Source of the DNA: Flavobacterium sp. HSC-32F16 | GTDB taxonomy: Bacteria > Bacteroidota > Bacteroidia > Flavobacteriales > Flavobacteriaceae | Assembly (NCBI RefSeq): GCF_024171645.1 | Contig: NZ_JALKAC010000007.1 | Location: 220,806-284,805 of the forward strand | Direction of reading: 5' to 3' | Length of the DNA: 64,000 bases | Part shown: in pieces, positions 1 through 7,751 of the stretch | Position numbering within the stretch: the first letter of the stretch is position 1 | How the letters are laid out: every line of letters starts with the position of its first letter | Notes under the pieces: model-generated | Databases searched by the model: none | Told to the model about the DNA's origin: nothing | What the model saw: the letters and a program-made list of their open reading frames with translations, nothing else | Position numbers and translations under genes: made by a program

Positions 1-2428
1 TTTCTTCGCCATTTTTGAATTGATCAGATTTTGAAAGTAGTAAATTTAAAATTGGATCATCTGCCTGTTCAGATGGGAAGCCATAATGGCCTGAAACGCA
101 ATTTAAAATTATAACATAATCAGCTTGTAATCCTTTTGATCTATGAACTGTTAAAAATTCGATAGGCATATTTGGAAATGCTAAGCAAGTTATAATATAA
201 TTTTTCTCATTTTCATTATACGTTACGGAAAATAAATCTCTACGTTCTTTATATAAATTTATAAAGTGATTGTAGCGTGATAAAGCTATTATTTTTACTT
301 TAAATTTGTCTATGGAGTTTTCATCGTTAATTTTTTTTAATATTGTAATTAATGGAAAAGGATCATCATTCTTAAAACTGTTACTATATAGGATTTCTAA
401 AGGATTAGTATCATTAGTAAAAAAAGGTTTTAATTCTTTATGTGTTTGATTTGGGTTAGCGAGAATAAATTTGCTACTTAAATCGATCATGTTTTTATTA
501 AAGCGGTAAGTAGTTTCAATTTTAGAAAATTCAGTAAAACCGAAATATTTCTCAAATTCAGTGAATAAAGAAATATCGCTACCTGTAAAACGATAAATAC
601 TTTGCCAGTCATCACCAACAGCGAAAAGTTTACAATTTTTGTTATTATCTAGTAATGCCTTAATTAAATTAAAACGTCCAACGGATGTGTCTTGAAATTC
701 ATCAATAATAATATATTTAAATTTGTTATTAAACTTATTCTTAGAGATGTAGTTTGATGCTTCATTTATCATATCATTAAAGTCTATTAGATTATTAGAT
801 TTAAGAAATGAATTATATCTCTCAAGTATAGGTTCAAATATTGATAGAAATAAAAAATATCGAAGCCTTGTACTGTTGTCAATAATTTTATCAATTAGCA
901 TTTTTATTTTGATAATTTCAAAATTATTTGATTTAAAAAGATTCAAGAAAGTATTTATCAATGTATCAAGAGCAGAAACATCATCCTTTGCAATTGAATT
1001 TAAAATTTCCCAAATTTCTTCAGAACTCCTAGGTTTTAATTGAACATTGGCTTTTTCTAATTTTGATTTTAATTTTTGGAATAAATCATTTTCGTTATTT
1101 TCATAAGAAAATGTTTCAATCAATTTTGTTTGATAATTTTTATGTGTTTCGCGTTTCCAAGCTATATCTGAATTATATTTTTCTTTAGCAGATAAGTTAA
1201 CTGATCCACTAAACCAGTTAGGAACATTATTGTTTCTATCAATTAATCCGAAATGTTCTATATAGATATCATATTTGGGTAAATAAAAATCTGGTTTATA
1301 TTGAGCATACTTGTCATCAGAAGTTTTGAACTTGTAGTCAGCTTCATATATATAATCAACTCCATTAAGAAATAAGTAATTTGCAATTTTGACTTCTTCA
1401 ATACTTTTGCAGGTTTCTCTTAAAATTGTGGTTTTTCCATTAATTATTTTTTCAACTGTCTTGTAAGATTTTATATTATTGTCTTTAATGTAGTTAATAT
1501 ATTCTCCATGACTTTTAAAGTCATTAACATCTTTCGTTTCAATATTATATTCTGTGACGAATTTGATGACATTTTCTGCATATAATGGCTCTTTCATTAA
1601 TTCAGTAAAAATACTTTTCATTTGGGAGTAAAATTTTTTTTCCTCTACCACAGACGGCATATCATTTGTAACGGCTCCAATAACTTTTCTTCCAAATGAA
1701 TGAAATGTATTTACTTCAATATCAATATTCATTTTTTTTCTAATTCTTTGTTTCATTTCATCACTTGCTTTTTTTGTGAAAGTGATTAATAAAATTTCTT
1801 CGGGTTTTATTTTTAGGCGTTCCGTTATATAAGTAACTTTACCAGCAACAGTTGTTGTTTTTCCGCTTCCAGCACCTGCTATAACTAAATTATTATCTTC
1901 ATCTTTAATTATTGCAAGTCTTTGTTGCTTGTCTAAAGAAGCATTATCAATATTTGAAAATAGAGCTTCACATTCTTTAAGTTCAATTTCTATAAATAAT
2001 TGATTATATGCTTTCCTTAATTTTTCACCTTGTTGGTATTTTTTTTTAAATATGTTAATTTCCGAATACACAATTGGATCTAAACCGAGTGATTCAATAT
2101 TTCTTTTTACTAAATCTGTATAAAGTGATTTAGCAATTGTCTTCCATGAGAAAATCTTTTTATTATTAAAGTATCCATTTTTGTATACAAGAAATGAATC
2201 AAATTCTTTATTTAAATTTGAATTTTTTTTAATTAATGAACTAACATATTCTTTTTCTTTTAATCTTTCAATATCAGCTAATTGTAGTCTTCTTTTTTCT
2301 TGTTCGAATCTTTCTTTTTCTTTCGCTATTCTTACACGCTCTCTTTCTTTATTTATTTTCTGCTTTCTTTTTACTAAATAGATTAGCAGAATGCTTAAAA
2401 TAATTATATAATAAACTTTGTAATTCAT
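1..2428 (-). CDS. helD: Helicase IV-like UvrD/Rep superfamily 1 DNA helicase (C-terminus cut by window edge)
   Basis: ATP-dependent 3'-5' DNA helicase family. The frame is open from an ATG at 2428 to the window edge, about 809 codons. It has an N-terminal hydrophobic segment (residues about 4-19), then a charged coiled-coil-like stretch rich in Lys, Glu and Arg (to about 65). Walker A AGAGSGKT is at 184-191, followed by the motif Ia-like FTKKASDEM; DEFQDTS (motif II) is at 576-582, then GDDWQSIYRF, TTYRFN and VHRSKGLQADYVIIL. A mid-protein PDFYLP...IEHFG segment and the GDDWQSIYRF block are typical of helicase IV. The window ends at ...NGEE, where the family continues with motif VI (RRLFYVALTR), so little is missing. 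The membrane-anchor-like N-terminus is unlike E. coli HelD. No partner gene is visible, so its role (repair, or part of a larger system) is open. Confidence 0.9.
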   Translation of the reverse strand, partial: MNYKVYYIIILSILLIYLVKRKQKINKERERVRIAKEKERFEQEKRRLQLADIERLKEKEYVSSLIKKNSNLNKEFDSFLVYKNGYFNNKKIFSWKTIAKSLYTDLVKRNIESLGLDPIVYSEINIFKKKYQQGEKLRKAYNQLFIEIELKECEALFSNIDNASLDKQQRLAIIKDEDNNLVIAGAGSGKTTTVAGKVTYITERLKIKPEEILLITFTKKASDEMKQRIRKKMNIDIEVNTFHSFGRKVIGAVTNDMPSVVEEKKFYSQMKSIFTELMKEPLYAENVIKFVTEYNIETKDVNDFKSHGEYINYIKDNNIKSYKTVEKIINGKTTILRETCKSIEEVKIANYLFLNGVDYIYEADYKFKTSDDKYAQYKPDFYLPKYDIYIEHFGLIDRNNNVPNWFSGSVNLSAKEKYNSDIAWKRETHKNYQTKLIETFSYENNENDLFQKLKSKLEKANVQLKPRSSEEIWEILNSIAKDDVSALDTLINTFLNLFKSNNFEIIKIKMLIDKIIDNSTRLRYFLFLSIFEPILERYNSFLKSNNLIDFNDMINEASNYISKNKFNNKFKYIIIDEFQDTSVGRFNLIKALLDNNKNCKLFAVGDDWQSIYRFTGSDISLFTEFEKYFGFTEFSKIETTYRFNKNMIDLSSKFILANPNQTHKELKPFFTNDTNPLEILYSNSFKNDDPFPLITILKKINDENSIDKFKVKIIALSRYNHFINLYKERRDLFSVTYNENEKNYIITCLAFPNMPIEFLTVHRSKGLQADYVIILNCVSGHYGFPSEQADDPILNLLLSKSDQFKNGEE

Positions 2429-2502
2429 TTGAAGGGATGATTATATAAAAGTTATAGTTCTTCTTAGATTGTATTGTTAGAGGAAACATTTGGTATTGGT
2501 TT

Positions 2503-2510
2503 CAAATATA
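2503..2510 (-). promoter_or_regulatory. Candidate -7 box for the helicase gene
   Basis: Read on the minus strand this is TATATTTG, a full match to the Bacteroidota -7 consensus TAnnTTTG, 75 bp upstream of the helicase ATG. No convincing TTTG lies 19-21 bp further upstream, so the call rests on the -7 box alone. Confidence 0.45.
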
Positions 2511-2660
2511 TTTTTTTTCTTTATAACGGTTGTAGGTATTTTTACTTGATTATTTAAATCTGATTTAGATAAATAGATGTAAAAAACATCTCAAAAATAA
2601 ATTCTAAGAATGTTTTTAGAATTTTCAAAACATTTTAATATCAAATTCAAATTTTATTTT

Positions 2661-2914
2661 AACAAAAAAAGAGCAGTCCCTCCAAAAAGAAGAACTGCCC
2701 TTTTAGGCAAATTTTTAAATTTGCATTCCTAAGAATGCGTACAGTTTTTGGTAATCACTAAATTGAAGACTAAAACGCAGGTTATTCGTTTATGACATCG
2801 CCTTCCTTAATTTCTTCGCTGGCAATTTTAACCAGTTTGTCGTTTGGAGTCAAATGCCGAAAATTTCAATTTTATCTTCGATTTCTCTTCCTTTTTTAAT
2901 GTCAATTTTCACTA
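2661..2914 (-). pseudogene. Duplicated 3' fragment of the RND adaptor gene plus its terminator
   Basis: This stretch matches 6381-6634 almost base for base at an offset of 3720. It contains the last 40 or so codons, the stop codon, the 3' untranslated region and the terminator of the adaptor gene. Relative to the intact copy it carries small indels (one base lost near 2855, one gained near 2773) that break the frame, and it has no start codon. Similarity stops abruptly at about 2914. It is a recombination scar, not a gene. The rest of 2429-3000 shows no other coding signal. Confidence 0.85.
2671..2705 (-). terminator. Terminator hairpin, copy A
   Basis: On the minus strand AAAAGGGCAGT pairs with an ACTGCTC-type arm and is followed by a run of T. 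It is the same hairpin as at 3337-3380 and 6388-6432. It sits after the adaptor gene fragment, as in the intact locus. Confidence 0.65.
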
Positions 2915-3000
2915 GCTAGCTATAGCTTCACGTTTGTGTTTTTTAACTTAAAAATGTAGATGCAAACTACATGCATTCAAAAATATAGTACTTTAGTAAC

Positions 3001-3300
3001 ATGAAAAAAATCAATAAGGAAAGTTTTAAAAATTATTTAAATGATGTTTATCAATCAAGAATAACATACTATGAAGAATTTAATGAATTTTTAATTTTTT
3101 TTGAGATAGACTGTTTTTCTGAGGATTGTAAACATAAATTATCAATTGAAATTACAGACCATGACATTAAGTTTGGTGCAATAACCAAAGAACCATCAAT
3201 TGATTTTTCATTATATGACTTTGTAATTGAAACAAATAAAGAAGCAGAAGAATTTGTTGAGCAAATAAACAAACTTGGTTGGCCAAAACAATTGGAGTAA
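3001..3300 (+). CDS. Unknown small protein (99 aa)
   Basis: I do not recognise a family. The product is acidic and soluble-looking, with no signal peptide or membrane segment; aromatic-rich beta-like stretches in the first half are followed by a helical Glu/Lys-rich end closing with LGWPKQLE. The ATG at 3001 is the only sensible start. It lies alone between two copies of a duplicated terminator (2671-2705 and 3337-3380), opposite in direction to its neighbours, inside a segment that looks inserted next to a probable toxin-immunity pair. An immunity or accessory role is possible but is inference from position only. Confidence 0.6.
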   Translation: MKKINKESFKNYLNDVYQSRITYYEEFNEFLIFFEIDCFSEDCKHKLSIEITDHDIKFGAITKEPSIDFSLYDFVIETNKEAEEFVEQINKLGWPKQLE

Positions 3301-3336
3301 TTCGTCGCAAATATTTGAAGAGCTATTTTAGCTTCT

Positions 3337-3380
3337 AAAAAAAGGACAGTCCCTCCAATTAAAGAAGAACTGCCCTTTTA
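3337..3380 (-). terminator. Terminator hairpin, copy C
   Basis: Third copy of the adaptor-type terminator: AAAAGGGCAGT and ACTGTCC arms with a run of seven T on the minus strand. It differs slightly from the other copies in the loop. It would stop minus-strand transcripts coming from the DUF2931/DUF2235 pair. Confidence 0.65.
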
Positions 3381-3429
3381 GGCAAATTTTAGAAAGTTTT
3401 CAACTAGGAATGGAATATTGGGATGTGTA

Positions 3430-3447
3430 CGAAGTCAGGAGACTTCG
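3430..3447. repeat. Short perfect hairpin
   Basis: CGAAGTC-AGGA-GACTTCG forms a perfect 7-bp stem, extendable by TGTG/CACA after a two-base bulge. No T run follows on either strand, so it looks more like a REP-type palindrome than a terminator. Confidence 0.4.
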
Positions 3448-3480
3448 CACAGCGCGGGGGAGTAAATTGTAAAAATGAAA

Positions 3481-3509
3481 AACCTCGATTTTAAATAAAT
3501 CGAGGTTTT
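3481..3509. terminator. Bidirectional terminator after the DUF2931 gene
   Basis: AACCTCGATTT and AAATCGAGGTT form an 11-bp stem 31 bp beyond the stop codon of the minus-strand lipoprotein gene, with T/A-rich flanks on both sides. Confidence 0.75.
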
Positions 3510-3539
3510 GCTAAATATTCAAAATCTTGCAGAAATTTT

Positions 3540-4598
3540 TCATCTATAAGATTCTTTAAACTCCCTATCTGTTGTAAAAACTCTTTTATTAACAGTTTCT
3601 AAAGATTTACCATTTAATAAAACTTCAAAATCTCTATTGTCGGCATCAATTTTTATTTGAATTTCATTATCTCTGTTATCTTCATTTTTAAATTGTTCGT
3701 TGGTCGTCTGCCAATTAAAAAATGCTCTTCCTTCGTATTTTTCTCCTTTACCGGTTTCCCAGAAAAAAGTAATAAGACTCGGAATAGCTCTTTTTTCTTT
3801 TTTAGGATGTAATACCATTGGGCGTAACTTATTTTCATATTCAGCATTAAAATACTCAGTCAAAACCCAAAAAAGCCTGAAGTTTTTATTCTCAGAAGTA
3901 ATTGCTGGTTTCCAAAAGTATTTAATACGATAGTTGTCCCATTTTTCTGGACTTGCATCTTGAATTAACGACATTTTTCTAACTTCCGGTCTTTTCATAG
4001 ACCATGAAGCAAAAAGTTTAGCTTCTAAAGCCTGATCGTCTTCAACCCTTTGTGCCTGGTAACGTCCAACTTCTTTTTGAGTTCCGCCATAACATAGCCA
4101 AACCACTACCATGCCTTTTGGTGCAAAACCAAAAACAAGATCCCTAAATTCTATGTAAGCTCTTCTTTGTGATGGTTTTCGATCATAAATATATTCTTGT
4201 AGTTCATCATGATTTTCTTCAACTTCTGTACTTGGATAAAATCTTTTTGTCCAGTCTTTTATAGTGTCAATAGGAAAATTTACATCTAAATGATAAAAAG
4301 CATCTTCGTAACCTGCATAATATGTAATATCAGCACCAATGGGAGTGCCATGTTGTTCCGTCCATACTTTGCGTGATTCTCCCCATTCACCAGAAGTACC
4401 ACCATATGGTAATCCTGCTCTGACACCTTCAAGTGTCCTTATGCTGTCAGATACAAATTCGATTAGGTATTTATTTTCGGGATGGGATATTTGTACGTGA
4501 AATTCAGGCAGTTCTTTTTTCATTTGGCAGCTTATTAATGGATGAAATAAAATAATTGATAGTATGGAATATAATAGTGTGTTTGTTTTCTTAACCAT
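3540..4598 (-). CDS. DUF2931-family lipoprotein, probable immunity partner
   Basis: 352 aa. The N-terminus has a hydrophobic segment and a lipobox ending in LISC (Cys24), so it is predicted to be a lipidated periplasmic protein. The body fits the Bacteroidota DUF2931 family (GLPYGGTSGEWGES, then a tryptophan-rich middle). Its ATG overlaps the end of the upstream DUF2235 gene by 8 bp (ATGGTTAA), which implies translational coupling. An effector-like hydrolase followed by an overlapping envelope lipoprotein is the usual layout of an effector-immunity pair. The family assignment is from sequence recognition; the immunity role is inference. Confidence 0.75.
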   Translation of the reverse strand: MVKKTNTLLYSILSIILFHPLISCQMKKELPEFHVQISHPENKYLIEFVSDSIRTLEGVRAGLPYGGTSGEWGESRKVWTEQHGTPIGADITYYAGYEDAFYHLDVNFPIDTIKDWTKRFYPSTEVEENHDELQEYIYDRKPSQRRAYIEFRDLVFGFAPKGMVVVWLCYGGTQKEVGRYQAQRVEDDQALEAKLFASWSMKRPEVRKMSLIQDASPEKWDNYRIKYFWKPAITSENKNFRLFWVLTEYFNAEYENKLRPMVLHPKKEKRAIPSLITFFWETGKGEKYEGRAFFNWQTTNEQFKNEDNRDNEIQIKIDADNRDFEVLLNGKSLETVNKRVFTTDREFKESYR

Positions 4599-6237
4599 GA
4601 TGAATTTCTCTTTTTCGGTACTGATGTTCTAATGCTCCTTCTTTTGTGGGCGCCTGACTTTCTCTTGATCCTAATCCAAATTCATTGGCTTTTACAGACC
4701 AGTGTAAGTATTCGTTTCTTAGTGTTTTTAAATCTTCAAAATCAATATAATCTAAATAGGATATTTGTCTTAGTTCAGCCAAATATTTTTCAGAATCCCA
4801 AGAGTTTTGCTTTACGTAACTGTTACGTAAATCATTGCAGGTCACCATGTAGTTTAAAAGTTGATTGTAGACCTTTTGTAAAAAAGGATCTTCAATTTCA
4901 TGAAGTTTACTTCTCTTATTCTCATTATAAATTACCCCAAACTGTTTGGAATAAAAAAACATTTTTTTGAGCGGGATTTTATCATAGGTGTTTCGCATTT
5001 TACGTGAGCCTATTACACTGTAATAGGAATCTTCCATATGTTCAAATTTTTCTTTTTCCTTTTTTGGATTAATAAAAGATTCAGCAAATGTCCCGGCTTT
5101 AATTTGATAATCCTTGTACCAGCCTTCCTTTATGACAATTTCTTTAAATTTGGCTACTTCTTCTTTAGAATTATGGATCATTTCATTGTAGAGCGATTCT
5201 TTTTTATAATACAAAACAGCTCTTTCAAAAGCACGATCTTTATAAGAACCTCCAATATCTGAATGTACACCAGGCAGTGTATATTCAAGTCCATTAATAC
5301 CAGCAGAGATAATATCTGTTAAATCAAAATTCTCACGGTATTCATCATCTGCTGAGAGCTGAAAAACAAAATGAGCTTTTTCCACTGCATCCAGATGCAA
5401 ATCTTTAACATCGTTGCGATGATAAATTCCGTGGGAGGCAACTGTATCGTATAAACCAACAAAATTAAAGTTGATTTTTTCGGGTTTTATCTCATTATCC
5501 AAAAGACAGGCGGCAAAATAGCCATGTTTGTTTACAAGAGGTTCATCTCTTTTTATTTTTATATAATCTGGGTTTGTATCGCTTACAAAAGGAGGTTCAG
5601 CATAACAATATTCACGATCAATCACTAGCAGTTTAGCAGGACTATTGGCTATATGTAAAAAATGTCTGGCAGCCGCAGCTCCACGGCTAAACCCAAAAAC
5701 ATTTACTTTAATTTCATCTATTCTTTTATTCTTATATTCGTCTATTCCAACTTTTTTTCCAGCTTGAATACAAGCTTTTGTCACTTTGGCAACAATTCCA
5801 CGGCTTCCCATACCCATTGCTACGTCAGGTACAACGTCATCTTTTTTTAAATCCTCAGTGGCAATTCCTTCCACATAAACAGACACTTGATTGAAAATGG
5901 TAGTATCTATAGAATCGTAACCACGTGCTATATTGCTATAATCGTTGGTGTAACTGTCGTCTTCGTGATTGGAAGCTGCATGATCTTTACCTTCTTCTGT
6001 ATTGGTTTTATTGTTTTGTGTGCCATCGAAAAAAATGTTTAATGTGATATCGATGTCAGTAGCCAATGAGTCAGAAGGATGTAAAGGTTCATAGTCATAA
6101 TAATTAACGCCTTTTTTTCCGTACTGTATATTATGTTTAGCTGCCACGATAGTAAGATCTCCTTCTGTGGCATGTATTTCAATATTACCTGTAGCAATTT
6201 CGGTAAGTGTTCCTTCAACTATTGTTATTTTGCTCAT
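4591..6237 (-). CDS. DUF2235 alpha/beta hydrolase, probable T6SS-type phospholipase effector
   Basis: 548 aa, no signal peptide. The DUF2235 domain starts near residue 60 (ITLNIFFDGTQNN) and has the nucleophile elbow GFSRG at 182-186 (Ser184), a later GLYDTV (probable catalytic Asp) and LPGVHSDIGGSY (probable catalytic His). Type VI lipase effectors of the Tle1 family share this domain and the GFSRG motif. The first 60 residues (MSKITIVEGTLTEIATGNIE and following) form a separate short repetitive domain that looks like a delivery or adaptor module. Absence of a signal peptide together with a lipoprotein partner fits a protein injected into other cells. No T6SS structural gene is in the window. 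A housekeeping lipase is the alternative. Confidence 0.75.
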   Translation of the reverse strand: MSKITIVEGTLTEIATGNIEIHATEGDLTIVAAKHNIQYGKKGVNYYDYEPLHPSDSLATDIDITLNIFFDGTQNNKTNTEEGKDHAASNHEDDSYTNDYSNIARGYDSIDTTIFNQVSVYVEGIATEDLKKDDVVPDVAMGMGSRGIVAKVTKACIQAGKKVGIDEYKNKRIDEIKVNVFGFSRGAAAARHFLHIANSPAKLLVIDREYCYAEPPFVSDTNPDYIKIKRDEPLVNKHGYFAACLLDNEIKPEKINFNFVGLYDTVASHGIYHRNDVKDLHLDAVEKAHFVFQLSADDEYRENFDLTDIISAGINGLEYTLPGVHSDIGGSYKDRAFERAVLYYKKESLYNEMIHNSKEEVAKFKEIVIKEGWYKDYQIKAGTFAESFINPKKEKEKFEHMEDSYYSVIGSRKMRNTYDKIPLKKMFFYSKQFGVIYNENKRSKLHEIEDPFLQKVYNQLLNYMVTCNDLRNSYVKQNSWDSEKYLAELRQISYLDYIDFEDLKTLRNEYLHWSVKANEFGLGSRESQAPTKEGALEHQYRKREIHHG

Positions 6238-6387
6238 AGTTTATATTATTTGATCAATATTTTAATTTAGGAGAATGCTAAAAGTAAATAGAGTATTATA
6301 GAAAAATAGCTACTATAAGACAAAAGAGTATTAGAATAAGGTTAATTTGAAGGGGGTGTTTATAAAGTTTCTAAATGGATAACAAAA

Positions 6388-6432
6388 AAAAGGACAGCTC
6401 TTCAAAAAGAAGAACTGCCCTTTTAGGCAAAT
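6388..6432 (-). terminator. Terminator of the RND efflux operon (copy B, original)
   Basis: On the minus strand AAAAGGGCAGT...CTGTCC is followed by a run of seven or more T, about 70 bp after the adaptor stop codon. Copies occur at 2671-2705 and 3337-3380. Confidence 0.75.
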
Positions 6433-6500
6433 TTTTAAATTTGCATTCCTAAGAATGCGTACAGTTTTTGGTAATCACTAAAATGAAGACTAAACGCAGG

Positions 6501-7586
6501 TTATTCGTTTATGACATCGCCTTCCTTAGTTTCTTCGCTGGCAATTTTTACCAGTTTATCGTTTGGAGTCAAATCGCCGAAAATTTCGATTTTATCTTCG
6601 ATTTCTCTTCCTTTTTTAATGTCAACTCTTGTGGCTTTGTGGTTTACTACTTTTACCACATATAAACCTTCTGCAGAATTCACCACTGCTGATTTTGGTA
6701 CTACAAATGTGCTGTCTTTCGCGTTAAGCGGTAATAAAACTTCGGCAACCATTCCAGGCAATAAATTTCCTTTGGTGTTGTGAACGTCCATTTCAACTCT
6801 TTCAGAACGCAGTTTTAAATCTAAAGCGCCAGACATTCTGGTAATTTTAGCGCTAAAAGTTTCTGGTAACGATTTTACATTAAAACTCATTTCGTCGCCT
6901 GGATGTAAATATCCTGTGTACAATTCTGGTACAGAAACCGCCAAACGTAATTTGCTTTGCTCCTGAATCGTTAATAAAGGCAAATCTGAACCTTTTCCTG
7001 CTGGGCCAACAAATGTTCCTAAATTCACATTTCTAGCTGCTACAACGCCATCAAATGGAGCACGAATTTCTAGATAACCTCTCATAATCGAGATTTCTTT
7101 GTGTGCTGCAATTGCTGCTTGGTATTGTGCGTAATCAGAATTCTTTTTACCGCTTGCCATTTCTAAATCGTTTTTAGAAATTGTTCCTTCCACTTTGCTT
7201 GTTTCGTACAAACGGTTGTAAGTGCTTTTGCTGGTAGCGTAAATCGCTTCCATAGATTTCAATCTCGATTCGGCTGCAGCCAATTGCGAACTGATTTCTG
7301 GTGCTTCTAAAACAATTAAAAGCTGTCCTTTTTTTACTTTCGTACCAATATCAACTTTCAATAATTTTACGAAACTGCTCACTTTTGCATACAAATCAAC
7401 TTGTTGGAAACCGGTTAATTCGGCTGGTAAACGCAATTCTGTTGTTAGTTTTTCTTTCGCTAAAGCGAAAGTTTCTACTTTAGGTTCGATTTCCGCTTTC
7501 GCAGTTTCTTCTTTTTTCTTTTCACAGCTTAGTACAACTAAAGCTGTAAATAGTATCGCTGTAGATTTTATAATGTTATTTTTCAT
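6501..7586 (-). CDS. RND efflux periplasmic adaptor (HlyD/MFP family) lipoprotein
   Basis: 361 aa. A lipobox ending LSC (Cys21) anchors it to a membrane. The usual adaptor order is visible: a beta-barrel/lipoyl half (LRLPAELTGFQQVDLYAKVSSFV), a VDIGTKVKKGQLLIVLEAPE lipoyl motif, a helical hairpin with LAAAESRLKSMEA, the second lipoyl half (IRAPFDGVVAARNVNLGTFV), then barrel and membrane-proximal domains. It bridges the RND pump and the TolC-type channel. It is the last gene of a three-gene minus-strand operon, after a repeat-rich gap of 141 bp. Its 3' end is duplicated at 2661-2914. The substrate cannot be read from sequence. Confidence 0.93.
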   Translation of the reverse strand: MKNNIIKSTAILFTALVVLSCEKKKEETAKAEIEPKVETFALAKEKLTTELRLPAELTGFQQVDLYAKVSSFVKLLKVDIGTKVKKGQLLIVLEAPEISSQLAAAESRLKSMEAIYATSKSTYNRLYETSKVEGTISKNDLEMASGKKNSDYAQYQAAIAAHKEISIMRGYLEIRAPFDGVVAARNVNLGTFVGPAGKGSDLPLLTIQEQSKLRLAVSVPELYTGYLHPGDEMSFNVKSLPETFSAKITRMSGALDLKLRSERVEMDVHNTKGNLLPGMVAEVLLPLNAKDSTFVVPKSAVVNSAEGLYVVKVVNHKATRVDIKKGREIEDKIEIFGDLTPNDKLVKIASEETKEGDVINE

Positions 7587-7658
7587 TTTTTGGTTTTATA
7601 TATGTTTTATAAGTATTCGAAAAGTATAAAAGTGTATCAAAGTGTTTTCGCGATTGTA

Positions 7659-7751
7659 ACTTTCGACTTTACGACTTTCGACTTTACGACTTTTGACTTT
7701 CGACTTTATGACTTTCAACTTTCGACTTTATGACTTTCCAACTTTCGACTT
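7659..7751. repeat. Degenerate heptamer tandem repeat spanning the RND stop codon
   Basis: On the minus strand the region is about 13 units of AAAGTCG, AAAGTTG or TAAAGTCG. The array starts inside the RND permease gene, supplies its last codons (SKSKVGKS) and its TAA stop, and fills most of the gap to the adaptor gene. The 7-8-base unit is not a multiple of three, so copy changes would shift the C-terminal frame. Confidence 0.85.

Noticed and set aside
2181..2381. Small plus-strand gene overlapping the helicase
   Set aside because: It is antisense to the charged coiled-coil-like N-terminal region of the helicase, and its Phe/Ser/Leu-rich content is the mirror of Lys/Glu/Arg codons.
1..6237. 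Helicase plus neighbouring genes as one antiphage defence operon
   Set aside because: The helicase and the DUF2235 pair are separated by a gene fragment, terminators and an oppositely oriented gene; nothing links them functionally.
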